Of a stretch of DNA of 11,882 nucleotides, positions 6,197 through 11,882 are shown in pieces. Position 1 is the first letter of the stretch. Each line of letters starts with the position of its first letter. A model generated the notes under the pieces. It ran no database searches and was not told the origin of the DNA. It worked only from the letters and a program-made list of their open reading frames with translations. This DNA comes from Betaproteobacteria bacterium (GTDB lineage: Bacteria; Pseudomonadota; Gammaproteobacteria; Burkholderiales; SG8-39): the NCBI GenBank assembly GCA_007280315.1, contig QYQC01000118.1, positions 1 through 11,882 of the forward strand. The letters are read 5' to 3'. A program made the translations under genes and the position numbers.

Positions 6197-7577
6197 GTCC
6201 GCCATGGCGCAGCAACACATGCACTGGACATCGCTCCTGTCTCATCACCGCCTGGGCGGCCCGGCTGCGGCCGGTCCCGGCCCGCGCTCGGCGTTCCAGC
6301 GCGATTTCGATCGCATTGTGTTCTCCTCCGCCTTCCGGCGCATGCAGGACAAGACGCAGGTGTTCCCGCTGGCGAAAAACGACTATGTACGCACGCGCCT
6401 GACCCACAGTCTGGAAGTCGCGTCGGTCGGGCGCTCGCTCGGCGTGCTCGCAGGCGACCATGTTCTGCGACAGCACCCCGAGATATCCGCGACCGGATAC
6501 GGTGCCGGCGATTTCGGCGCCATCGTTGCGGCGGCCTGCCTCGCACATGACATCGGCAACCCGCCGTTCGGGCATGCCGGAGAGGCGGCGATTCAATCCT
6601 GGTTCGATAGTTCCATTCTCGGCAGTTCCATCCTCGCGCGTCTTGCCGCGGACGAACGCGCAGACTTCGCGCATTTCGAGGGCAACGCCCAGACCTTCAG
6701 GATACTCGCGCGCCTGGGCATGCCCGATAATCCGGGCGGGATGCAGCTCACCTGCGCCACGCTGGCTGCAGTGGCGAAATACCCGCGCTCCGCCTGGCTT
6801 CCGTTTGCCGCGCCGGTGGGCATCTCCGGCAAGAAGCACAATTTCTTCAACGCCGACCGCGAGCGCTTCGCTGCGGTGGCGCAGGCGACCGGGCTCCTCC
6901 GGCGCCGTGCCGGCGCGAACTGCTGGTGCCGCCACCCGCTCGCCTTCCTGGTGGAGGCGGCAGACGACATCAGCTATTGCGTGATCGACGTCGAAGACGC
7001 CTTCCGCGCGGGCGAGGTGAGCTACGCCGAAATCGAGCCGCTGTATCGCGGCATCGTCGCCGACCCGGCCGCGTGGAGCAAAGCCGGCGCGATCTCGACT
7101 GACGAGAAGCGCGTGGAATACCTGCGCGCCCGCACCATCGATGCGCTGGTGAACGAAGCGGCCGTGGTGTTTGCCGCGCGCGAGGGCGCAATGCTCGAAG
7201 GCAGTTTCGACGAAGAGCTCATTGCACTGATCCCGCACGCGCAGGTGCTGGAGGCGTTTCGCGCGCTGGCGCGCGACCGGGTCTACCACTCGGCGGTGGT
7301 GCTGAATCTGCAGAGCCCGGGCGCGGCGATCCTGGGGGAGCTGCTGGACGCGTTTGTCGGCGCGGTTGAGGCTGCGGCCAGCGGAGCGCCGGTTTCTGCT
7401 GAGCGAACAATCCTGAATCTTCTCCCCGGGCAGTTTCTTTCCGCGGATGGCAAGGCGGCGGGCGACCTCTACGCGCGCGTGCTCGGAATCACCGATTTCG
7501 TCGCTGGCATGACTGACTCCTACGCGGTGGCGCTTGCGCTGAAAATACGGGACCTGCACGAACGCAGCGAACAATAG
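6195..7577 (+). CDS. dgt: deoxyguanosinetriphosphate triphosphohydrolase (dGTPase)
   Basis: This cytosolic HD-domain enzyme hydrolyses dGTP to deoxyguanosine and triphosphate, helping set dNTP pools. It has 460 residues against about 505 in E. coli Dgt. Metal ligands fit the family: His71 in TRLTHSLEV, His118-Asp119 in CLAHDIGNPPFGH, and Asp257/258 in LVEAADDISY. Other family blocks are SSAFRRMQDKTQVFPL (44-59) and HFEGNAQTFRIL (160-171). Three starts are possible: ATG at 6195, 6204 or 6219. None has a good ribosome site; homologues I recall begin near the third (MHWTSLL). I list the longest. The gene ends 49 bp before the sugar dehydrogenase start, so the two could share a transcript, though their functions are unrelated. 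Confidence 0.92.
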   Translation: MSAMAQQHMHWTSLLSHHRLGGPAAAGPGPRSAFQRDFDRIVFSSAFRRMQDKTQVFPLAKNDYVRTRLTHSLEVASVGRSLGVLAGDHVLRQHPEISATGYGAGDFGAIVAAACLAHDIGNPPFGHAGEAAIQSWFDSSILGSSILARLAADERADFAHFEGNAQTFRILARLGMPDNPGGMQLTCATLAAVAKYPRSAWLPFAAPVGISGKKHNFFNADRERFAAVAQATGLLRRRAGANCWCRHPLAFLVEAADDISYCVIDVEDAFRAGEVSYAEIEPLYRGIVADPAAWSKAGAISTDEKRVEYLRARTIDALVNEAAVVFAAREGAMLEGSFDEELIALIPHAQVLEAFRALARDRVYHSAVVLNLQSPGAAILGELLDAFVGAVEAAASGAPVSAERTILNLLPGQFLSADGKAAGDLYARVLGITDFVAGMTDSYAVALALKIRDLHERSEQ

Positions 7578-7584
7578 AATTTTA

Positions 7585-7599
7585 CGATTGCAACAATCG
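7585..7599. repeat. perfect inverted repeat in the dgt-dehydrogenase gap
   Basis: CGATTG and CAATCG pair perfectly around CAA. It sits eight bases after the dgt stop and 28 bases before the next ATG. No T-run follows on the plus strand, so it is more like an operator or an mRNA hairpin than a terminator. A TAGAAT hexamer (7575-7580) just upstream overlaps the dgt stop codon. Confidence 0.3.
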
Positions 7600-7626
7600 A
7601 TCTCTCTCGGTCTGGAAAGGGTACCC

Positions 7627-8754
7627 ATGAAAACATTCCCTGCGTCCTCCCTGCTGCGCTGGATGCTCTGCGCGCTGGCCGGTCTGGCTGCGCTCGGCGC
7701 ACGGGCCGAGGGCCTGCCGCTGGAGAAGATCCGGCTGCCGCCAGGCTTTCACATCACGCTGTTCGCCGGCGATGTTCCGAATGCGCGCGGCATGGCCTGG
7801 GGCGACAAGGGCACGCTGTTCGTCGGCTCGCGCCGCGAGGGCAAGGTCTATGCGATAAAGCACCGGGGCGGAAAAGCGACGCAGGTGCGCGTTATCGCCA
7901 CGAATCTCAACATGCCCAGCGGCCTCGCGTTTTCGAACGGCGCGCTTTACGTCGGGGCCGTCGACCGCATCCTGCGCTATGACGATATTGAAGCCCGCCT
8001 CGCATCCGCCCCGGCCGGCGCGCTGCGGCCGGTGGTGGTCAGCGACAAATTTCCGGACCAGACGCACCACGGCTGGAAATACCTGCGCTTCAGTCCCGAT
8101 GGCTGGCTCTATGTGCCGGTGGGTGCGCCTTGCAACGTGTGCCTGCCGGACGAGCGCCATGGTCTGATCGCGCGCATCCGCCCCGATGGTTCCGGCTACG
8201 AAGTATTCGCACGCGGCGTCAGGAACAGCGTCGGTTTCGACTTCGACCCGGTCACGCGCGAACTCTGGTTTACCGACAACGGCCGCGACAGCATGGGCGA
8301 CGACCTCCCATCGGACGAGCTCAACCACGCGCCCAGGGCAGGCATGCATTTCGGATTTCCCTATTGCCACCAGGGCGACACGCCCGACCCGGACCATGGG
8401 ACGCGTCCGTGTTCGGAATTCACCCCGCCAGTGGCGATGCTCGGACCGCATGTGGCGTCGCTCGGCATGCGCTTTTACACCGGCACCCAATTTCCTGCCG
8501 AATACCGCAACAACATTTTCATCGCCGAGCATGGCTCGTGGGACCGCAGCAAGAAAATCGGCTATCGCGTCAAGCGCGCCATCGTGGCCGGCGGCAATCT
8601 GGTGCGCCAGGAAGTATTCGCCGAAGGCTGGCTGCAGGGCGAGTCGGCGTGGGGCCGGCCGGCCGACATCGAGGTGATGGCCGACGGCTCACTGCTGGTG
8701 GCGGATGATCACGCCGGGGCGATCTATCGCATCAGTTACGGCAGCAGGAAATAG
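7627..8754 (+). CDS. exported PQQ-dependent sugar/sorbosone dehydrogenase family protein
   Basis: This 375-residue protein has a signal peptide (MKTFPASSLLRWM, hydrophobic core, cleavage after ARA at 25-27), so it is periplasmic. The fold is the six-bladed propeller of the soluble glucose dehydrogenase/sorbosone dehydrogenase family (GSDH), which oxidises sugars or alcohols with PQQ. Typical blocks are LPPGFHITLFA (37-47), THHGWKYLRFSPDGWLYV (146-163, probable active-site His), FARGVRNSVGFDF (195-207), LWFTDNGRD (213-221) and the closing LLVADDHAGAIYRI (356-369). Cysteines at 169/172 (CNVC), 247 and 262 could form disulfides. I chose the ATG at 7627 because GGAAAGG precedes it and the signal peptide starts there; the frame is open from 7588. 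No PQQ synthesis gene is in view. Substrate unknown. Confidence 0.87.
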   Translation: MKTFPASSLLRWMLCALAGLAALGARAEGLPLEKIRLPPGFHITLFAGDVPNARGMAWGDKGTLFVGSRREGKVYAIKHRGGKATQVRVIATNLNMPSGLAFSNGALYVGAVDRILRYDDIEARLASAPAGALRPVVVSDKFPDQTHHGWKYLRFSPDGWLYVPVGAPCNVCLPDERHGLIARIRPDGSGYEVFARGVRNSVGFDFDPVTRELWFTDNGRDSMGDDLPSDELNHAPRAGMHFGFPYCHQGDTPDPDHGTRPCSEFTPPVAMLGPHVASLGMRFYTGTQFPAEYRNNIFIAEHGSWDRSKKIGYRVKRAIVAGGNLVRQEVFAEGWLQGESAWGRPADIEVMADGSLLVADDHAGAIYRISYGSRK

Positions 8755-8778
8755 TAGCGGCGTCGTCCCGCCTTAAAC

Positions 8779-9768
8779 TCATTCGATCACGCCCAGCCGG
8801 CCGCTGTGCGAGCCCATGTACCACAGCCTGCCGCCAGCATCGACGATCATCTTGCGGATGCCGGTGTTGCGCGACGGAAGCTGTATCACCCGCAGTTTCT
8901 CGGTCCCGGGATCGAAGCGGACCACGGTGTCGGTGTTGATTTCGTTGACCCATACCATGCCGCCGCCGTCCACCGTGACGGCATAGGGTCCGGCATCACC
9001 GCCGGGCAGGGCGTATTCCTTGACAACTTTCATCGCCGCCGGATCGAGCTTCGCCAGCTTGCCGTTGCCGTAGTTCGCAACCCACAGCATGCCGTCGGGC
9101 GCGGTGGCGACGCGGCGCGGCCGCGCGCCGCGGCCGATGTCGACCTCGCTCATCTTCCCGCTCGCCGGATCGAGCCTGCCCATTTTGTCGTCGCCCATGC
9201 GGCAGAACCAGACGTTGCCTGCCAGATCGAGCACGAGCCCATAGGGGCAGCCGGAGGTCGGGTATTCCTTGATCGCGCCGCTCCTGGGGTCGAGGCGGCC
9301 GATCTTGTCGCCGCTCTGTAACGTGAACCAGATGGTGCTGCCGTCGTCGGTGATCACCAGGGTATGCGGTCCGCCGCCGCCGGAGGGTGTCTTGAACTCG
9401 GCGATTTTTCCGCTCACCGGGTCGAGCCGTCCGATGCTGCCGTTGCCGTTGCCGGTGGTCCAGACGATGCCCTGCTTGTCCACCAGCACGCCGTGCGGGC
9501 GGTGTCCGGGGGGCATCTCCCATTCTTTGAACGTCTGCGTCTTCGGATCGAAGCGCGCCACCTTGTTGCCGCTCATCACCGAAATGAAAATGCTGCCGTC
9601 CGGCGCAGCGGCCGGGTCGCGCGCGAACTTCGGTGTCGGTACCGGCCATTCCTTGACTTTGCCCGCAAGCTCGGGGTGCGCGCCGGGTGCGATGCCGTAA
9701 TTCGAGCCGCCGGCCCAGGCGGGGAGCGGCGCGGCGAGCAGCAGTAACAGATAAACGATTGGATTCAT
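8779..9768 (-). CDS. exported Vgb-like seven-bladed beta-propeller protein
   Basis: This 329-residue protein has a signal peptide (residues 1-19, cleavage after AWA), placing it in the periplasm. Seven repeats each end near a strand such as ARFDP (71), GRLDP (113, 157, 197), AKLDP (239), VRFDP (283) and the final GVIE. This is the pattern of the virginiamycin B (streptogramin) lyase family. The last blade, which in Vgb carries the catalytic His and acidic metal ligands (EPHGI then AMEC), here reads TGIRKM and YMGSHS, so those residues seem absent. I therefore would not call it a lyase; a sugar-lactonase or binding role is open. The start is the ATG at 9768 with GGAGG five bases upstream. An in-frame GTG at 9774 sits inside that ribosome site. 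It is last in the five-gene minus-strand cluster. Confidence 0.85.
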   Translation of the reverse strand: MNPIVYLLLLLAAPLPAWAGGSNYGIAPGAHPELAGKVKEWPVPTPKFARDPAAAPDGSIFISVMSGNKVARFDPKTQTFKEWEMPPGHRPHGVLVDKQGIVWTTGNGNGSIGRLDPVSGKIAEFKTPSGGGGPHTLVITDDGSTIWFTLQSGDKIGRLDPRSGAIKEYPTSGCPYGLVLDLAGNVWFCRMGDDKMGRLDPASGKMSEVDIGRGARPRRVATAPDGMLWVANYGNGKLAKLDPAAMKVVKEYALPGGDAGPYAVTVDGGGMVWVNEINTDTVVRFDPGTEKLRVIQLPSRNTGIRKMIVDAGGRLWYMGSHSGRLGVIE

Positions 9769-9801
9769 GCGCACCTCCGGTCGACAAATTCGATGGTCAT
9801 T

Positions 9802-10146
9802 TTACCCAGCGTCGCCGCGCTGCGGTTTGGTCGCGGACGCGATCGATGCATAGCGCGGCCAGTGTCGCAGGTAGGTGCGCTCGATCAGCGGCAGGGCCAA
9901 CGCGCCGAACATGGCCGCGCCTACTGCTGCGATGACCAGGTCCCTGCTCTGCAGCCAATAGGCAATTGCGGCCAGCCCGACGATCGCTGCGAAATTGAGC
10001 ATGACGATGCCGGCTTCGATCCGGTGAATGTTATGTCTCACCACGTTTTTGCAGTGAGGGCACTCGATCTCCAAACCGACCAGCACGGTCTCGCTCAGTC
10101 GTCGTTTTGCAATGTTCGAGCCGCAATCCGGGCAGCGGTAATCCAT
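9802..10146 (-). CDS. zinc-ribbon membrane protein, function unknown
   Basis: This 114-residue protein begins with a zinc ribbon: CPDC (5-8) and CPHC (29-32), four cysteines spaced to hold one metal ion. Two hydrophobic segments follow (about 46-65 and 69-87), then a basic tail with no clear motif. The ribbon is probably on the cytoplasmic side, which is inference from the lack of a signal peptide. AGGA about 7 bases before the ATG supports the start. It lies 29 bp after the flavodoxin-like gene, with a terminator-like hairpin in the gap, and 33 bp before the Vgb-like gene. I do not recognise a characterised homologue. Small ribbon-plus-helix proteins of this kind are common and mostly unstudied. 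Confidence 0.75.
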   Translation of the reverse strand: MDYRCPDCGSNIAKRRLSETVLVGLEIECPHCKNVVRHNIHRIEAGIVMLNFAAIVGLAAIAYWLQSRDLVIAAVGAAMFGALALPLIERTYLRHWPRYASIASATKPQRGDAG

Positions 10147-10157
10147 TTGTGATTCCT

Positions 10158-10177
10158 AAAAGACCGGTTACCCAGTC
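10158..10177 (-). terminator. weak intrinsic terminator or attenuator after the flavodoxin gene
   Basis: On the minus strand GACTGG pairs with CCGGTC (one G-T wobble) around a GTAA loop, followed directly by TTTT. The 6-bp stem begins inside the TGA stop of the flavodoxin gene. A GNRA-type loop would stabilise it. The short stem and short T-run suggest partial rather than full termination. Confidence 0.4.
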
Positions 10178-10667
10178 AAAATACGCCGAGGATCAGGCCC
10201 GCCGCCATCGCCGTGCCAACCCCGCGGCAGGATTGCAGCGCCTGCGCTTCGATTTTTTTCGGGCGCAGAATCTGCTCCGGCGATTGGGCGTGGGTGCAGA
10301 CGATAAGTGGCGGAGCGACCGGTTTCAGGCGCCACCCGGTGGCGATGCGCTCGATCTGCCGCGCAGCGCTCGCGCCGTCAGAGCCGGCGCAGATCAGGCT
10401 GGCGTAGGGGCGGCCGTTAAGCAGTTCCAGCACCGCGTAGTAGGTGCGGTCGAAAAAATCCTTCATCAGGCCGGAGACCGCCGCCAGATTTTCCGGCGTG
10501 GCGAAAATGTAGCCGTGCGCGCCGATCAGGTCGTCCGCCCCCGCATCGGGCGCGCGCAGCAGCCGGACCTGCACCGAGGATTCCGTCGCCGCACCCTCTG
10601 CCGCCGCCTGCGCCATCTGCAGCGTGCCGCCGGTCATCGAATGATAGACGATCAGCAGAGTTTTCAT
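10176..10667 (-). CDS. flavodoxin-like / NAD(P)H-dependent FMN oxidoreductase-type protein
   Basis: This 163-residue cytosolic protein has the flavodoxin fold. The first strand LLIVYHS leads into the FMN phosphate loop HSMTGGT (9-15). The block GYIFATPENLAAVSGLMKDF matches the second flavin loop of flavodoxin-like oxidoreductases, and YASLICAGSDG a later strand and loop. It probably carries electrons through bound FMN; the partner is unknown. AGGA four bases before the ATG at 10667 supports the start. It lies 31 bp after the FrnE-type gene and ends in a terminator-like hairpin. Its neighbours with CPWC and GST folds suggest a shared redox or detoxification role. Confidence 0.83.
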   Translation of the reverse strand: MKTLLIVYHSMTGGTLQMAQAAAEGAATESSVQVRLLRAPDAGADDLIGAHGYIFATPENLAAVSGLMKDFFDRTYYAVLELLNGRPYASLICAGSDGASAARQIERIATGWRLKPVAPPLIVCTHAQSPEQILRPKKIEAQALQSCRGVGTAMAAGLILGVF

Positions 10668-10698
10668 CGCGTCCTGCGCGCCGGGCCGTGCGCGTCGC

Positions 10699-11346
10699 TC
10701 ATTTGTCGGCGGCGATCTGGCGCAGCGCCTGCTCGAATACCTCGGACGGTTGTCCGCCTTGAATCAGGTGGCGGTCGTTGACGATCACCGCAGGTACCGC
10801 CTGGATGCCCTGTTCGAGATAGAAACGCTGCTGTTTGCGCACCTCCGCAGCATAGGCATCCGAAGCGAGGATCTCCTTCGCCCGCGCCGGATCGAGACCG
10901 ACCTCGCCGGCGAGTCGAATCAGCAGCGCATGCGCGCCCGGATTCTCGCCGTCGGTAAAGTAGGCTTTGAACAGGGCGTGCTTGAGCGCCAGCTGGCGGC
11001 CCTCCAGCTCAGCCCAGTGCAGCAGCCTGTGGGCATCGAAGGTGTTGTAGATCCGGCTGCGCTTGGCCAGGGCGAAGATGAACCCGACTTCTTCGCCGCG
11101 TGCGCGGATCATCTCGCGCGTCCTATCCGATTGTTCGGGAGTCGCGTTGTATTTCTCGGCCAGATGTTCAGTGATGTCCTGACCTTCGGCCGGCATTTGC
11201 GGGTTGAGTTCGAACGGCTGAAAATGAATTTCCGTTTTCACGTCTTCGCCCAGGCGCGCGATCGCCGCTTCCAGCGCCTTCAGCCCGATCGCGCACCAGG
11301 GGCAGGAGACGTCGGAGACGAAATCTATTTTCATCGGCGTGCTCAT
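10699..11346 (-). CDS. DsbA-family oxidoreductase, FrnE type
   Basis: This 215-residue protein has a thioredoxin fold with a helical insertion, of the FrnE/2-hydroxychromene-2-carboxylate isomerase branch of the DsbA family. The redox motif CPWC is at 15-18 and the cis-proline is Pro185 in QAVPAVIV. Family landmarks FQPFELNP (42-49), FDAHRLLHWA (103-112) and LIQGGQP (194-200) are present. It has no signal peptide, so it acts in the cytoplasm, probably in thiol-disulfide exchange or stress defence; the polyketide role implied by the name FrnE should not be assumed. A strong AAAGGAG eight bases before the ATG at 11346 fixes the start, over Met5. It starts 22 bp after the GST-like gene's stop. 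Confidence 0.9.
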   Translation of the reverse strand: MSTPMKIDFVSDVSCPWCAIGLKALEAAIARLGEDVKTEIHFQPFELNPQMPAEGQDITEHLAEKYNATPEQSDRTREMIRARGEEVGFIFALAKRSRIYNTFDAHRLLHWAELEGRQLALKHALFKAYFTDGENPGAHALLIRLAGEVGLDPARAKEILASDAYAAEVRKQQRFYLEQGIQAVPAVIVNDRHLIQGGQPSEVFEQALRQIAADK

Positions 11347-11368
11347 GGCGAAAACTCCTTTACCAAGG

Positions 11369-11882
11369 TCATCCCGGTGTCAGCGCTTTCAGCTGGTAGC
11401 CGATGCGCGGGAAGTGCACGTGCAGCGTGCCGGCGCGCGCGTCGCTGCGGCGCAGGCTGTAGCGGGTGCGGGTGGCGGCGATCAACTCGCCTTCGGTCGG
11501 CTCCAGGCCGAAGCTCTCCGCGGTGATGCTCACTTGGGTACCAAGCGCAATGCCGTGGTCGTCCTGGAAAAATTCGCTTTCGACGCTCGCGGGTGTCGCC
11601 TGTCTGGCTACCGCAATCGCGGCCGACGCATCGGATTTTTCCATGGTTCCCGGGCCGAATGCACCCATGCGATCCATCCCCGCAACTAGTCCGGGCGTGG
11701 CATCGAAAACGCCGGCGAGCGGCGCGATGCGCCGGGTAAACCCGAGCGCGTGATAGCCGGACAAACCGGCGCGGCAGGGTTGCAGGCGCATGACGACAGG
11801 TTTATGGTCCACCATGCTGGCGATGCGGCGCAGGTAGGATTTGTACGCGGAGGTGGCATCGGCCGCGGCCATGCGCGCCGCG
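11369..11882 (-). CDS. GST-fold protein with extra C-terminal domain (N-terminus off the right edge)
   Basis: The last 170 or so residues of a larger protein, open to the edge. The stretch QPCRAGLSGYHALGF matches the helical core (usually ...ADFSAYHPLWF) of a GST family of about 315 residues. MGAFGPGTMEKSDASAAIAVA continues that domain. The final 65 residues, with ALGTQVSITAESFGLEPTEGEL and LHVHFPRIGYQL, are the small beta-rich C-terminal extension of that family, of unknown role. The expected catalytic thioredoxin-like N-terminal domain should lie just beyond the window. An in-frame ATG at 11872 exists but would give a protein without that domain, so I treat the gene as partial. It is the first gene in view of the five-gene minus-strand cluster. 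Confidence 0.75.
   Translation of the reverse strand, partial: AARMAAADATSAYKSYLRRIASMVDHKPVVMRLQPCRAGLSGYHALGFTRRIAPLAGVFDATPGLVAGMDRMGAFGPGTMEKSDASAAIAVARQATPASVESEFFQDDHGIALGTQVSITAESFGLEPTEGELIAATRTRYSLRRSDARAGTLHVHFPRIGYQLKALTPG

Noticed and set aside
6078..7628. 516-codon open frame on minus, antisense to dgt
   Set aside because: Same effect: low-complexity, Arg-rich product, while the plus strand encodes an intact dGTPase.
7582..8532. 316-codon open frame on minus, antisense to the sugar dehydrogenase
   Set aside because: No motif and biased composition; the sense strand has a signal peptide and family motifs.
8757..8771. GCGG...CCGC stem in the gap between the convergent propeller genes
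   Set aside because: Only four base pairs, a seven-base loop and no T-run; too weak to call a terminator.
10668..10698. CGCGC...GCGCG stem between the FrnE-type and flavodoxin genes
   Set aside because: Five base pairs with an eight-base loop in very GC-rich DNA and no T-run; expected by chance.

Overview
The window is a piece of a high-GC (by eye about 63-65%) proteobacterial chromosome. Dense genes, strongly GC-rich third codon positions, an E. coli-type RtcB and dGTPase, and the GST/DsbA gene types fit a betaproteobacterium best. That placement is inference from gene style, not from a marker gene. I see no rRNA, tRNA, CRISPR array, insertion sequence or phage gene, and no obvious transferred island.

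Layout. Positions 1-897 (minus) hold the first 299 codons of the RNA ligase gene rtcB, cut by the left edge. After a 267-bp divergent spacer comes a plus-strand glutathione S-transferase gene (1165-1806). It converges on a minus-strand MFS drug-efflux-type gene (1908-3122). Upstream of that, also on minus, is a PilZ-domain (c-di-GMP receptor type) protein with an unrecognised C-terminal half (3239-4339). A 120-bp divergent spacer separates it from a plus-strand S10 serine-carboxypeptidase-like gene (4460-5980). Next on plus are a 26-codon signal-peptide-like small ORF (6033-6113), a dGTP triphosphohydrolase (6195-7577) and an exported PQQ-type sugar/sorbosone dehydrogenase (7627-8754). From 8779 to the right edge, five genes run on minus with gaps of 22-33 bp. 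In transcription order they are a GST-fold protein with an extra C-terminal domain (N-terminus off the edge), a FrnE-type DsbA-family oxidoreductase, a flavodoxin-like protein, a zinc-ribbon membrane protein and an exported seven-bladed Vgb-like propeller.

How they may work together. The right-hand cluster has a clear thiol/flavin redox theme and is probably one transcription unit. A weak terminator-like hairpin after the flavodoxin gene may lower expression of the last two genes. The sugar dehydrogenase and the Vgb-like propeller are both exported beta-propellers that meet tail to tail with a 24-bp gap. PilZ and the S10 peptidase share a divergent promoter region and might be co-regulated. 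The remaining genes (rtcB, GST, MFS, dgt) look like ordinary housekeeping or detoxification genes.

I found no clear new multi-gene system. The most useful leads are the small signal-peptide ORF, the PilZ fusion, the peptidase with no signal peptide, and the Vgb-like protein that appears to lack the lyase active site.
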